Source: Beijerinckiaceae bacterium (GTDB taxonomy: Bacteria; Pseudomonadota; Alphaproteobacteria; Rhizobiales; Beijerinckiaceae). Taken from it: a stretch of DNA of 64,000 bases. The stretch is taken from assembly GCA_947478405.1 (NCBI GenBank), contig CANJVX010000004.1:62001-126000 (forward strand). The letters are read 5' to 3'. This document shows positions 16,672 through 26,272 of the stretch, piece by piece (position 1 is the stretch's first letter; the number at the start of each line of letters is the position of its first letter). The translations under genes and the position numbers were made by a program. Below the pieces are notes generated by a model. The model did not search any database. It saw only the letters and a program-made list of their open reading frames with translations, and had not been told where the DNA came from.

Positions 16672-17612
16672 GTCAGCTCACCCAGACACCACGCCAGAAC
16701 GCCCTTTTGTGCATGCAGACGGTTTTCTGCCTCATCAAAGACAACCGATTGAGGGCCATCAATGACGGAATCGGTGACTTCTTCGCCGCGATGAGCGGGC
16801 AGGCAATGCATGAAAATGGATTGTGGCCCAGCCACTGCCATCAGCGCGTCATTCACCTGATAACGCGCCAAAAGATTATGGCGCTTGCGGGCCTCATCTT
16901 CATCACCCATCGACACCCAGCAATCAGAGATCACGCAATCAACACCACGCACAGCTTCGCGCGGATCGCGGGTGATGTTGAGCTTGGCACCATTGGCTTT
17001 CGCCCAATCGACAATGGCAGCACCGGGGGCAAATTCTTCCGGAGTTGCGACATTGATCGCAAAATCGAAACGCTGCGCCGCATGCACCCAGCTGGTGAGC
17101 ACATTGTTGGCGTCACCCGTCCAAGCCACAGCGCGTCCCTTGATCGAGCCCTTATGCTCTTCAAAGGTCATGATGTCGGCCATCACCTGACAGGGATGCG
17201 AGCGTTTGGTGAGCGCATTGATCACCGGCACGGAGGCAAAACGGGCTAGCTCCACCATGTCATCATGGTCGAGAATGCGGATCATGATCGCATCGACATA
17301 GCGCGAGAGAACCCGCGCCGTATCGGAAATGGTTTCGCCGCGGCCCAGCTGCATTTCAGCACCCGTGAGCATCAGCGTTTCGCCACCAAGCTCACGCATG
17401 GCCAGATCGAAGGAGACGCGTGTGCGGGTGGACGGCTTGTCGAAAACCATGGCTAGCGAGCGGCCCTCGAGCGGGCGGCTTTTTGCGCGAACACCCTTCA
17501 CACGGGCCTTTTTCGTGACCACCGACCAATCAAGGATACGGCGTAATTCAGCCGCATCGACATCGCAAAGATCGAGAAAATGGCGCGGGGCGCCTTGGGT
17601 CTGCGCGCTCAT
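16668..17612 (-). CDS. argF: Ornithine carbamoyltransferase
   Basis: The enzyme makes citrulline from ornithine and carbamoyl phosphate, step six of arginine synthesis. The carbamoyl-phosphate motif [13 protein letters not shown] is near residue 58, [11 protein letters not shown] near 140, [14 protein letters not shown] near 230 and the ornithine motif [15 protein letters not shown] near 270. The ATG at 17612 shares one base with the argD stop (TGATG) and gives the usual 314-residue length. A longer frame exists upstream but would run into argD. Confidence 0.96.
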   Translation of the reverse strand: MSAQTQGAPRHFLDLCDVDAAELRRILDWSVVTKKARVKGVRAKSRPLEGRSLAMVFDKPSTRTRVSFDLAMRELGGETLMLTGAEMQLGRGETISDTARVLSRYVDAIMIRILDHDDMVELARFASVPVINALTKRSHPCQVMADIMTFEEHKGSIKGRAVAWTGDANNVLTSWVHAAQRFDFAINVATPEEFAPGAAIVDWAKANGAKLNITRDPREAVRGVDCVISDCWVSMGDEDEARKRHNLLARYQVNDALMAVAGPQSIFMHCLPAHRGEEVTDSVIDGPQSVVFDEAENRLHAQKGVLAWCLGELT

Positions 17613-18805
17613 CACGCTTTCACTCCGTTCAAGCTCGCATCCATCCGCGCGCAAGCCGCATAGAGGCGCTTGACCGCCTCATCGACTTCCGTCTCGCCGA
17701 TCACGAGAGGCGGCAAGAGCCGCACAACATTATCGCCCGCCGGAATGACGAGCAGATGTTCAGCGCGCGCAGCCACGGCAAACTCGCCATTGTTGGGCAC
17801 CATTTTCAGACCAATCATCAACCCATCACCGCGCACGGCTTCTATAATTTTCGGATAGCTATCCTGCAGACCTCCAAGCTTTTGGCGCAGGCGCGATGCC
17901 ATTGCGCGCACATGATCGAGAAAGCCATCGCCCAGTATGACATCCAGCACGGCATTGCCCACCGCCATGGCCAGCGGATTGCCGCCATAGGTGGTGCCAT
18001 GCGAGCCCGCGACCATGCCCTTGGCGGCTTCTGTCGTCGCAAGGCACGCACCCAGCGGAAATCCGCCGCCAATGCCCTTGGCCGCCGACAGAATGTCAGG
18101 CGCCACACCCGACCATTCATGGGCGAAGAGTTTTCCGGTGCGGCCCATGCCTGTCTGCACTTCGTCGAACATCAGCAACAGGCCGTGCTCGTCGCATAGC
18201 TGGCGCAGGCCCTTCAGGCATTGCTGCGGCACGGGGCGAATGCCACCTTCGCCCTGGATCGGCTCGATCAGGATCGCGCCAGTCTCCGGCCCAATAGCCT
18301 TTTTCAAGGCTTCATGGTCGCCAAAGCGCACTTGATCGAAACCTTCCACCTTGGGGCCGAAGCCATCGAGATATTTCTGCTGACCACCGGCGGCAAGCGT
18401 CGCCAGCGTGCGGCCATGGAAGGCGCCCTCAAAGGTGATGATGCGGTATTTTTCCGGATGCCCATTGGCCGATTGATATTTGCGCGCCATTTTGATCGCG
18501 CATTCATTGGCCTCAGCACCAGAATTGGTGAAGAAGACGAAATCCGCAAAAGACGCATCGACCAGGCGCTGCGCCAGCTTCTCGCCCTCTGGAATCTGGA
18601 ACAGGTTCGAAGTATGCCAGAGCTTCTGGCCCTGCTGCGTCAAAGCCTCAATCAGATGCGGGTGCGAATAGCCCAGGCTCGCCACAGCAATGCCGCCACC
18701 GAAATCCAAATAGCGCGCGCCACCCACGGCTGTCAGCCAAGCGCCTTCTCCTTTTTCAAAGGCAAGGTCAGCACGCGCGTAAGTCGGCAAAATCGCAGAG
18801 GTCAC
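17612..18805 (-). CDS. argD: Acetylornithine aminotransferase
   Basis: This 397-residue PLP enzyme converts N-acetylglutamate semialdehyde to N-acetylornithine. It may also act in lysine synthesis. Motifs are [17 protein letters not shown] near 95, [12 protein letters not shown] near 180, [13 protein letters not shown] near 215 and the PLP lysine in [15 protein letters not shown] near 245. It starts with GTG. Upstream lies a GC-rich hairpin followed by a T-rich run, at 18851-18868, that could act as an attenuator. It is followed by argF with a one-base overlap. Confidence 0.95.
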   Translation of the reverse strand: MTSAILPTYARADLAFEKGEGAWLTAVGGARYLDFGGGIAVASLGYSHPHLIEALTQQGQKLWHTSNLFQIPEGEKLAQRLVDASFADFVFFTNSGAEANECAIKMARKYQSANGHPEKYRIITFEGAFHGRTLATLAAGGQQKYLDGFGPKVEGFDQVRFGDHEALKKAIGPETGAILIEPIQGEGGIRPVPQQCLKGLRQLCDEHGLLLMFDEVQTGMGRTGKLFAHEWSGVAPDILSAAKGIGGGFPLGACLATTEAAKGMVAGSHGTTYGGNPLAMAVGNAVLDVILGDGFLDHVRAMASRLRQKLGGLQDSYPKIIEAVRGDGLMIGLKMVPNNGEFAVAARAEHLLVIPAGDNVVRLLPPLVIGETEVDEAVKRLYAACARMDASLNGVKA

Positions 18806-18844
18806 GGGTCTTCTCTTCAGCGGATATGGCGGGGGCTCTAAAAG

Positions 18845-18868
18845 GAAAGAGCCGCCCCAGAGGGCGGC
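18845..18868 (-). promoter_or_regulatory. Terminator-like hairpin in the argD leader
   Basis: On the minus strand GCCGCCC, loop TCTG, GGGCGGC is followed by TCTTTCCTTTT. It lies about 45 bases before the argD GTG. It can be read as a transcription attenuator or as the terminator of an unseen short leader transcript. Confidence 0.45.
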
Positions 18869-19199
18869 AACTTCAGAGTCAAGTCTAGTTTCTCAGACGT
18901 CCCCGGTCAAATGAGACGGGAAGTGCCAGAACCGCGTGAAAAGGCTCGTTTGCGCGTAAGTTGATAGGGTTGCGTGGCAGCAGAGTGACAGTTTCCGCAA
19001 GTCCTTGGGGAAAACAGGTTGCAGACCCAGCCGACCCTTGCACCTGAATCAACCGCTAGTGTAGCGTCCCCTCCGTCGACCACGACATGTCGTACGGCGG
19101 ACCTTTCTTAGAGCGTATCGCGAGTAACGACGCGGGCTTTGGCCTGCGCTGCGTACGCTCCCGGATTCTTTGTGTAGCGGACCTTGGAGGAGGACAACA
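18869..19199. other. Divergent argD/gcrA intergenic region
   Basis: About 330 bases hold promoters for argD (minus) and gcrA (plus). Three GANTC sites, targets of the CcrM methylase, lie at 18876-18880, 19046-19050 and 19164-19168, which is compatible with GcrA/CcrM control. No gene was seen. Confidence 0.45.
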
Positions 19200-19721
19200 A
19201 TGTCCTGGACCGATGAGCGTGTAGAGCTCTTGCGGAAGCTCTGGCTGGATGGCCTCAGCGCCAGCCAAATTGCGGGCGAACTCGCCCATGGAATTACGCG
19301 CAATGCCGTAATCGGCAAAGTGCATCGCCTCGGCCTGTCGGGCCGGGTGAAGGCGCAGGCCCCTGCAGCACCCCGCCAACGGACCGCCCGCGCGGTGCCC
19401 CGCTCTACCCCGCGTCCGGCAACGCCGCTGTCGCGCGGCAATCTGGCGGTTGCATTCCGGCCGATGGAGGCTCCCGATCCCATGCCGGCGGAAGAGGTCG
19501 TAATCCCCATGTCGGACATGGTGACGATCATGGAATTGCGCGAAGGCATGTGCCGCTGGCCGGTCGGCGACCCCACAACACCCGAGTTCCGCTTCTGCGG
19601 CTCGAAGGGTGCGACGGTCGGCCCCTATTGCAACCACCATGCCCGCATCGCCTACCAACCGGCACAAGAGCGCCGCCGCGAACGCGAGCGTCGCGCCCAA
19701 CAACTGACCCGCCTCGCTTGA
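19200..19721 (+). CDS. gcrA: GcrA cell cycle regulator
   Basis: GcrA binds sigma70 RNA polymerase and activates promoters bearing methylated GANTC sites. The N-terminal DNA-binding part reads MSWTDERVELLRKLW and continues to GITRNAVIGKVHRLGLSGR, the family signature. An Ala/Pro-rich linker leads to the C-terminal sigma-binding region CRWPVGDPTTPEFRFCG and PYCNHHARIAYQP. The ATG at 19200 follows GGAGGAGG. The length of 173 residues is typical. The gene marks the host as an alphaproteobacterium. Confidence 0.96.
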   Translation: MSWTDERVELLRKLWLDGLSASQIAGELAHGITRNAVIGKVHRLGLSGRVKAQAPAAPRQRTARAVPRSTPRPATPLSRGNLAVAFRPMEAPDPMPAEEVVIPMSDMVTIMELREGMCRWPVGDPTTPEFRFCGSKGATVGPYCNHHARIAYQPAQERRRERERRAQQLTRLA

Positions 19722-19729
19722 GGCATATG

Positions 19730-19757
19730 AAAAAGGCCGGGGAGACCCGGCCTTTTT
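19730..19757. terminator. Bidirectional terminator between gcrA and the sensor kinase
   Basis: AAAAAGGCCGGG, loop GAGA, CCCGGCCTTTTT. The 12-bp stem has A and T runs on either side and serves both convergent genes. Confidence 0.9.
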
Positions 19758-19765
19758 CCTGATCG

Positions 19766-20791
19766 CTAGGCTGCGTTGTCGATCGGAATTTCGATGGAGA
19801 ATTCGGCGCCTCTGCCCGGCTCGCTCCAAATGCGCAAGATGCCGCGATGGCGCGCCACAATGTGTTTCACCAGCGCAAGCCCCAGACCCGTTCCGCCTTT
19901 GGCGCGGCTTTTGCCAACGTCAACGCGATAAAAACGCTCGGTCAAACGCGGCAAATGTTCGGGCGCAATACCGGCACCATGGTCGCGCACGGAAAAATGC
20001 GCCTGGCCGTCTTTCAAAGCCAGTTTGATTTCGACACGTGTCTGCGCGCCATCTTCATCGGCACCGTATTTGATAGCATTTTCGATCAGATTTTCCACGA
20101 CGCGGATCAGCTCATCGCGATCACCCGCAATGGGGAGCTTGGCAGGAATATCAACCTCCAGAATCACCTGCGCCTCTCGTGCAACAGGCGACAATGCGTC
20201 GAGACATTGGTGGATCACTTCGGAAAAATCGACCTGCGATTGCGGGCGTACATGCTCTTGTCGCTCAATTTGCGAAAGCGAGAGCAGATCATCGATCAGG
20301 CGCGCCATGCGCCGGCCTTGATCGCGCATGATGGACAAAAACCGCTCGCGCGCTTTGGGATCATCCTTGGCCGCGCCCTGCAGCGTCTCGACAAATCCCA
20401 GCAGGGAGGCCAGCGGTGTGCGCAATTCATGGCTGGCGTTGGCAATAAAATCGACGCGCATGCGCTCGGTGCGCTTGGCATCGGTGAGATCGTCAAAACT
20501 CAGCAGCACAAAGCGGGCAGCCTCCGTATGAAATGGTGCAACATACACTTTGAACAGGCGCTCGACCGGAACACGTTCATGCAGATTGACGGTCTCGGCT
20601 GATCCGCCCTGCAGCGCGCGATTGACGGCGTCGAGAATATCGGGCGAACGCACGACCAAAGGCAGCGTACGCTGACCTGTTGCCAGAATGGGAAAAAGGA
20701 CGCGCGCGGGGGTGTTGAACGCCCCGATGCGCTGAGCCTCGCCAATCACCAGAACCGGGTTAGGCAAAGCCTCGACAAATGCATCGATCAA
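19766..20791 (-). CDS. PhoR-like sensor histidine kinase without membrane segments
   Basis: The 341-residue protein opens with a PAS-like sensor region (ALPNPVLVIGEAQRIGAFN), followed by H-box NASHELRTPLASLLGF near 120, N-box VVENLIENAIKYG, G1 DHGAGIAP, F-box ERFYRVD and G2 KGGTGLGLALVKH. The sequence is closest to PhoR, which senses phosphate through the Pst system. PhoR normally has N-terminal membrane helices; none is present here. The frame opens with TTG after a TGA stop 24 bases upstream and only a CTG lies between, so a longer protein is not possible. No response regulator gene is adjacent. Confidence 0.82.
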   Translation of the reverse strand: MIDAFVEALPNPVLVIGEAQRIGAFNTPARVLFPILATGQRTLPLVVRSPDILDAVNRALQGGSAETVNLHERVPVERLFKVYVAPFHTEAARFVLLSFDDLTDAKRTERMRVDFIANASHELRTPLASLLGFVETLQGAAKDDPKARERFLSIMRDQGRRMARLIDDLLSLSQIERQEHVRPQSQVDFSEVIHQCLDALSPVAREAQVILEVDIPAKLPIAGDRDELIRVVENLIENAIKYGADEDGAQTRVEIKLALKDGQAHFSVRDHGAGIAPEHLPRLTERFYRVDVGKSRAKGGTGLGLALVKHIVARHRGILRIWSEPGRGAEFSIEIPIDNAA

Positions 20792-20892
20792 ATCGTGAGT
20801 CCCATCCAGCTGTCAGCACCCCACATCAAGGGCAGCTTTTACATGTAACCTTTATGACGGCGAAACAGGCCCGCAATCAAGCTGGAAGCCAC

Positions 20893-21924
20893 TCACTCTC
20901 CCTCGGACGCCTTCATCGCAGCGCGCAGGCTGTTCCAGCGCCGGATGCTCTCATTGGCCCCCAACAAAGCCAAAGCCAGAATAAAAGGCCCGACATAATA
21001 GATAATCCGGAAGAGCAGCAGCGAGGCCAGCAGCGCCTCGGCGGATGGTGCGGGGACCGCGTTGAGCATGGTCGCTTCAAAGGCACCAATACCGCCGGGC
21101 ATATGGCTGGCAATCCCCAAGAGGCAGGCGAGCACATAGGCCGCGCAAAAGGAGACAAAATCGAGCCCGTGGCCTTGTGGCAGAATGACGTAAAGCGCGC
21201 CCGCCGCGCAGCTCAGATCCACCACACCCAAGAGCAATTGGCCCAGCGTCAGGCCGAGGCCCGGGAGTTCCAGCCACAAGCCCTGAACACTGACCCGCCT
21301 GTGCCCGCGTGAAACCCAAGCGAGGTAAACCATGATGCCCCCCAGAATGGCGAGGCCGATGATGAGATTGATCCAGCCCTTGAGCCGGTTCACTTCGCTG
21401 ATCCCATCGGGCTGGATGACCATGGCAATGCCGATCACCAGCGCCATACCGAGCCAGAAGGTGAGGCCGGCAATCAGAGTGAGACTGGCAACTTTGCCGG
21501 CTGTCAGACCGACGCGCGAATAGATCCAGTAGCGCACGGTGCCGGCCGTGATCAGCGGAAAGCCCAGAGTGAAAGAGATGGCGAAAGAGGTGAAAGAGCC
21601 CAAGGCCGTCACGCGGTATGGCACAGCCAAACGCAATTGCCGCAAAGCAACCGCATCATAACCGGTCAGCGCGAGATAAGAGCAGGCCGTGAGCACGCAG
21701 GCTGCCACAATCTGCTCAAGCGACGTCTCCGCTAAAGCCGATCGTAATTCACCCCAATGCAAGCCAGAGACTGTGCGGCCGAGCACAAAGACCGACAGAA
21801 TGAGAATACAAAGGCTAAAGCCCGTGCCCAGCCGCGCCAACCAGAGCCGACGCTGGGCCAGATTCGGATCGCATGCACTGGCCTGCCCATCAAAGATATG
21901 CGGCGCCCCCGCGGGAGCCGCCAT
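20893..21924 (-). CDS. Lysylphosphatidylglycerol synthase-type (UPF0104) integral membrane protein
   Basis: The 343-residue protein has about eight membrane helices and matches the UPF0104/MprF-N family (YLALTGYDAVALRQL, TLGFPLITAGTVRYW, GIASHMPGGIGAFEATML). Members move or flip lipids, but this one lacks the synthase domain of MprF. The ATG at 21924 follows GGGAGGAAG. In-frame codons further upstream would overlap the next gene. It is transcribed after the YfhO-like gene, possibly in one unit with it. Confidence 0.82.
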   Translation of the reverse strand: MAAPAGAPHIFDGQASACDPNLAQRRLWLARLGTGFSLCILILSVFVLGRTVSGLHWGELRSALAETSLEQIVAACVLTACSYLALTGYDAVALRQLRLAVPYRVTALGSFTSFAISFTLGFPLITAGTVRYWIYSRVGLTAGKVASLTLIAGLTFWLGMALVIGIAMVIQPDGISEVNRLKGWINLIIGLAILGGIMVYLAWVSRGHRRVSVQGLWLELPGLGLTLGQLLLGVVDLSCAAGALYVILPQGHGLDFVSFCAAYVLACLLGIASHMPGGIGAFEATMLNAVPAPSAEALLASLLLFRIIYYVGPFILALALLGANESIRRWNSLRAAMKASEGE

Positions 21925-21976
21925 CTCGTCTTCCTCCCGCCTGGACTGATTCATCATACCGCCGCACTTTGCCCGT

Positions 21977-24280
21977 TCAACGTGACAGGAATGAGTCAAT
22001 CGCTGAACGCAGGCTCAGCCGCAAGCCGCGCATCGGCGCAAAGTAAAAGCGCACTTGCCGCGCACCCGGTGGCAGCTTCACAGCCCGAAAAATAACATTA
22101 GCACGCAACACATCACTGCGCTGACCATCAACCTCGACCCGCCACCACGGATGCCAGACATCATTGAGCACAAGATAGCCGCCATCGGGTGCATCGACGG
22201 AAACGCGCACCTGCGTGTTTTGATACAAATCGATCTTCGCACTCGTCGGACGACGCGCCGTTTTGTCGTCTGATCCGGGAGCATCCAGCAAAGCGGTTTC
22301 GCGCGGGTCAAACCCCTGCGGCCAATCCCCGCTTTCAACAAGCGCATCAAAATCGGTTTGTTTTGCACCACGCGCCACCATCACGCGCGGTAGCGCACGC
22401 GGATTTTCATAGACATAGGCATCCTTTGTGCGCGCCACAAAATTGAGATCCCCCGGCTTGAGATCGGGATCGATATTCTCGATTGGATTGGCGGAGGCAA
22501 TAAAACGCACGCCCAGCATGTCAGCCATCAGCGAGCGATAGGATGAAAACAGCGGCACGAAAGGTCGCTGTTCAGCCACTGCGACTTGATCCTGCGCACC
22601 CGTCGCATCAACAAACCACGACAAGCGTACGGGATTATATCCCAGATCATGCTGGAAGCCGTGGATGAGGCCAAGATTGGGCCAATCGAAACCAACAGCT
22701 GCCAGCTCAATGCGATCGATGCGATCCGGGCCTGCAGTTTCAGCTAGTTTTTGGCGCAAGAGCGAGATGGTTTCATTCGCAGTATCTGTGCGCATCACCT
22801 CGAAACGCGAAGCGGGCAAAGCAGTTGATTCATTGGGGCCATTGCTCACAGCAAGATCAGCCGTGAGTGCTCCGCCAACCAGAAGAAGTGTTGCCGCACC
22901 CATCTGTCGACCAAAGCGGCGCAGCAAAAACAGCAGAACCAGAGCGAGCAGGAGCAATCCGCTGCCCAACAGCAGCGGCATTTGCGCCTGCCACAGACGA
23001 CCCTTCCACCAGGCCACCGCCACAGCGGCCGCAAGTCCGGCGACGATAATCAAAACCGGCAACAGGGCGTTGCGCAAAAAGCTCTTGCGTTCATCAGCGA
23101 TGAAACAATGCAGGCCATAGCCACCCAAGATCGAGGCCAGCGCGCAAAGCGGAAAGGTGGCATCGGCGGGCCGGCGAAAGAGATCCGCACCCGGAATTTT
23201 GAACACCAGCTGGTAAAGCGGCGTGAAATCACCGAGCGCATAAAGCAGCATCAAGACGAAGCCGATGAGCAGTGGCGCCATCTCGCGACAAAAAGCCCGC
23301 CCTGCCGCCAGACCTAGGCCCAGAAAAGCCACCAGCGGCAGAGCACCGAAATAAATATTCGCCATATTGCGTGCGAGATTATAGTTGCCACCCCAGACAT
23401 CGGATTCCGGCGGGCCCCAAAACATGGCTATCGGACCATCCGTTCCAAACAGATTGGCTACAAAGGCCGTGAGCAGCGCAGCAGGATGCAAAGAGCCGCG
23501 CGCTGCGCCCTCAAAAACAATCTCTGTGCGCGTGGATTCTTCAGCCAGAACAAGCGTCAGCGAAATCGGTACTGCAATGGTGGTAAGCCCGGCCACAAGC
23601 GCCACGACCAGCGGAACAGCCGTGCGACGCAAAGGGGTTTGAACCAAATTCCAGAAGGCATAAATCACCAAGAGACAGGCGCACAGCAGCGCGATCTGAT
23701 CACGCCCGATCAGCATCAGCCCGCCAAAAAAGCCAGCCAACAATCCATTCCACCAACCGCCGCGTTGAAAAATGCGCGCGACGAACAAAAGCGTTATCGC
23801 GAAAAAGGCAAGGCTCAACACTTCGCCAATATGCTGGATGCGCCAGGCAGCCGAGCCGCCGAATGCAAAACTTAAACCCGCCAACAGCGCGCCGGCAGGG
23901 TGCCAGCCACGATCGCGGAAATACAACATCAAGGCGAGACCGCCGAGCGAGATCATGACGAAGATTGTTGCATCAGCCGCGATGAAGCCCGGATCGCGAA
24001 TAAACTTTGCCACCAGCAGATAGGGCAGCGTGAAGATCAGCGATTGCGGATCGGCAATATGAACCGAGCCTGCGAAGACATAAGGGTTCCAGAAAGGCGA
24101 TTCACCGCTGTGCAGCGTCTTTGAGAGAAAGACGAGCTGGGGATAGAAATGCGCTTTCGCATCCCACGGAATCGTAACATGTCCGGACACCCAGGGCAGA
24201 GCCAGCGCAAAAGCGCAGACCGCAAAGATGATCAGAGCGGCGCTGTAATCGCGATCCGCACCGGGCGTGCGCTGGTCCAT
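21977..24280 (-). CDS. YfhO-family multi-pass membrane protein (GT-C fold)
   Basis: The 767-residue protein has about thirteen predicted membrane helices and a C-terminal periplasmic region. Typical YfhO features are the early luminal Asp in VTIPWDAKAHFYPQ, WNPYVFAGSVHIADPQS, FRRPADATF and the C-terminal NDVWHPWWRVEVDGQ. YfhO proteins are proposed lipid-linked glycosyltransferases that glycosylate cell-envelope polymers. No substrate can be assigned here. The gene lies 6 bases downstream of ribA on the same strand. Confidence 0.8.
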   Translation of the reverse strand: MDQRTPGADRDYSAALIIFAVCAFALALPWVSGHVTIPWDAKAHFYPQLVFLSKTLHSGESPFWNPYVFAGSVHIADPQSLIFTLPYLLVAKFIRDPGFIAADATIFVMISLGGLALMLYFRDRGWHPAGALLAGLSFAFGGSAAWRIQHIGEVLSLAFFAITLLFVARIFQRGGWWNGLLAGFFGGLMLIGRDQIALLCACLLVIYAFWNLVQTPLRRTAVPLVVALVAGLTTIAVPISLTLVLAEESTRTEIVFEGAARGSLHPAALLTAFVANLFGTDGPIAMFWGPPESDVWGGNYNLARNMANIYFGALPLVAFLGLGLAAGRAFCREMAPLLIGFVLMLLYALGDFTPLYQLVFKIPGADLFRRPADATFPLCALASILGGYGLHCFIADERKSFLRNALLPVLIIVAGLAAAVAVAWWKGRLWQAQMPLLLGSGLLLLALVLLFLLRRFGRQMGAATLLLVGGALTADLAVSNGPNESTALPASRFEVMRTDTANETISLLRQKLAETAGPDRIDRIELAAVGFDWPNLGLIHGFQHDLGYNPVRLSWFVDATGAQDQVAVAEQRPFVPLFSSYRSLMADMLGVRFIASANPIENIDPDLKPGDLNFVARTKDAYVYENPRALPRVMVARGAKQTDFDALVESGDWPQGFDPRETALLDAPGSDDKTARRPTSAKIDLYQNTQVRVSVDAPDGGYLVLNDVWHPWWRVEVDGQRSDVLRANVIFRAVKLPPGARQVRFYFAPMRGLRLSLRSAIDSFLSR

Positions 24281-24286
24281 GTCGCC

Positions 24287-25429
24287 TCAGTCCTTTGCGC
24301 CACCTTGTGCGGGCGGGGCGTTGTCCAGCACGTCAATAAAATGGCCCGCGCGATCGCGCTTAGATGCGAGATAACGCACATTCTGAACCGTCTGGCGACC
24401 GACAACCCGCTGGTCAGCGTCCACTGTGAGACCGGCCTGCTCAAGAGCAGCAATCTTGATCGGATTATTGGTCATAACGCGCACAACACTCACGCCCAAT
24501 TGCTTGAGCATGACAGCGGCAAACGCAAATCCGCGCTGATCATGATCAAATCCCAATACTTCGTCGGCGTCATAAGTGTCATAGCCCTGCCCTTGCAGGC
24601 GATAGGCGCGGATCTTGTTGGACATGCCGTTTCCACGACCTTCCTGATCGAGATAAAGCAGAATGCCGCCGCCATTTTCAGCCATGAAATGTGCCGTATG
24701 GCGCAATTGATCACCGCAATCACATTTCAGCGAACCGAAGAGATCACCCGTCAGGCAGGCGGAGTGCAACCGCACCGTGACGGGCTTGGACAGATCAGGC
24801 TTGCCGATGATCACAGCCACTTGATCGCGAAAGCCCTCGCCGCCACGAAACACGACAAACTCGCTATCGGCTGCACCTTCCAGCGGCACAGGTGCGCGCG
24901 AGATAATGCGCAAATCGTGCTGCTGCGCGTCACGAAAGGCCGACACATCCTGCGGGCTCACCCAAACGAGCGCGTCAGCAAAGGCGCTATGGGGGGCAGC
25001 AAAAGAGACCAGCGCGGGCAGAACGAGTGCGAGGCGCATCAATTCGAGTGCCGCATTTTCTTCGACCGAAAGCGCGCAAACGGGCGCATCAATCCGCGCC
25101 TGTGTGTCAATCGCCAAATGAGCGATGCGGGCGGCATCAACCTGCGGCAGGGCCAGCGCACCAGCCTCCTGTCGGTCGACGCCCAAATGACGCAAACGGG
25201 GCGCTGCGAGAAGCAGGCGGGCGTGACCATTCGCATGGGTGGCTATTTCAGAACAGGCATCTTCATCCAGCGCCTCGACGCAGACGCAGACGCAAAGACC
25301 CTCCGCCCCGGAAACTGCCACGGGCCGGCCGGACCTAATTTCCGCCAAAGCACGCTCGACCTTTATCTGGCCAGACACGTCTGCGGCCAATAGACTGCGT
25401 TCACGATCCGTCACGCAAACCTCACTCAC
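24287..25429 (-). CDS. ribA: GTP cyclohydrolase II with degenerate N-terminal domain
   Basis: The C-terminal 200 residues form a complete GTP cyclohydrolase II: zinc cysteines in HSACLTGDLFGSLKCDCGDQ, YLDQEGRGNGMSNKIRAY, QGYDTYDADEVLGF and LTNNPIKI replaced by MTNNPIKIAALEQAGL. It opens GTP to the diaminopyrimidine precursor of riboflavin. The N-terminal 170 residues sit where RibB lies in RibBA but show no recognisable DHBP synthase motifs, so that half may be structural. It starts with GTG and diverges from a RibD-type reductase. It may serve riboflavin synthesis or the atypical pterin-like cluster next door. Confidence 0.88.
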   Translation of the reverse strand: MSEVCVTDRERSLLAADVSGQIKVERALAEIRSGRPVAVSGAEGLCVCVCVEALDEDACSEIATHANGHARLLLAAPRLRHLGVDRQEAGALALPQVDAARIAHLAIDTQARIDAPVCALSVEENAALELMRLALVLPALVSFAAPHSAFADALVWVSPQDVSAFRDAQQHDLRIISRAPVPLEGAADSEFVVFRGGEGFRDQVAVIIGKPDLSKPVTVRLHSACLTGDLFGSLKCDCGDQLRHTAHFMAENGGGILLYLDQEGRGNGMSNKIRAYRLQGQGYDTYDADEVLGFDHDQRGFAFAAVMLKQLGVSVVRVMTNNPIKIAALEQAGLTVDADQRVVGRQTVQNVRYLASKRDRAGHFIDVLDNAPPAQGGAKD

Positions 25430-25519
25430 TGGGAAGACCGCTCAAACGGATGCGCGGCTCCCCGGCCCTTTCTTTGCCCCGCTCATAGCCTATATCTGGG
25501 GCGGAAACTAGGATTGTCC

Positions 25520-26272
25520 ATGCCAGTGGACGCGCCCCAAGCCATCAAAGCAGTGCTAATTATGCCAAGCGATATATTGCCAAGCGATCCCTTCGCCCCT
25601 TTCCGGGCAGCCGACCCGACACGGCCTTTTGTGGTGGCCCAACTTGGGCAATCACTCGACGGACGCATCGCCACGCTCTCGGGAGCCAGTAAATATATCA
25701 ATGGCGCCTCCGCGCTCGACCATCTTCACCAGATCCGCGCAGAGGTGGATGCCGTCGTCGTCGGGGCTGGCACGATCCGCGCGGATGATCCCCTGCTCAC
25801 TGTGCGCCGCGTGCCTGGTCGCAGCCCAGCCCGCATTGTCATTGACCCCAGCGCCCGCTTGCGTGGGCCCGCGCGCTGGCTTGATCCTGATGGCACACCC
25901 TGCTTTCTCATCACGCGGGAGGATGCGCCCACGTTCGAAATTCCCGGCACCGAGCAAATCCGCCTAGCCGCCACTGCCAAAGGAATTGCGCCGCACGACA
26001 TTGTGAGTGCACTTTTTTCGCGTGGACTGACAAAGATTCTCATTGAAGGTGGCGCACGCACAATCTCCTCATTCATCGATGCAGGCTGCGTCGACCGGCT
26101 GCATTTGCTGATCGCGCCGATCATCATCGGATCTGGCCGCAACGGGCTTGATCTTGCACCCATCGAAGATCTCACCGGCGCCTTGCGCCCCAAGACGTTT
26201 CTGCACCGTTTGGCAGATAATGAAATTCTCATCGATTGCGACTTGCGCACGGAGGCGGGAGGCGAGACATGA
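25520..26272 (+). CDS. RibD C-terminal-type reductase (DHFR-like fold)
   Basis: The 250-residue protein has only the reductase half of RibD: FVVAQLGQSLDGRIAT, VDAVVVGAGTIRADDPLLTVR, ILIEGGARTISSFIDAGCVD and LIAPIIIGSGRNGL. RibD-CTD proteins reduce the ribosyl group of the GTP cyclohydrolase II product with NADPH. The deaminase half is absent, so a partner deaminase or a different product is implied. The ATG at 25520 is used; a TTG 6 bases upstream is also in frame. It diverges from ribA and overlaps the cytochrome b561 gene by ATGA. Confidence 0.87.
   Translation: MPVDAPQAIKAVLIMPSDILPSDPFAPFRAADPTRPFVVAQLGQSLDGRIATLSGASKYINGASALDHLHQIRAEVDAVVVGAGTIRADDPLLTVRRVPGRSPARIVIDPSARLRGPARWLDPDGTPCFLITREDAPTFEIPGTEQIRLAATAKGIAPHDIVSALFSRGLTKILIEGGARTISSFIDAGCVDRLHLLIAPIIIGSGRNGLDLAPIEDLTGALRPKTFLHRLADNEILIDCDLRTEAGGET

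Noticed and set aside
24149-25393. 414-codon plus-strand frame opposite ribA
   Set aside because: It is antisense to GTP cyclohydrolase II and has no homology features.
25430-25519. FMN riboswitch upstream of ribA or the RibD-type gene
   Set aside because: The 90-base gap is too short for the RFN element and lacks its conserved boxes.
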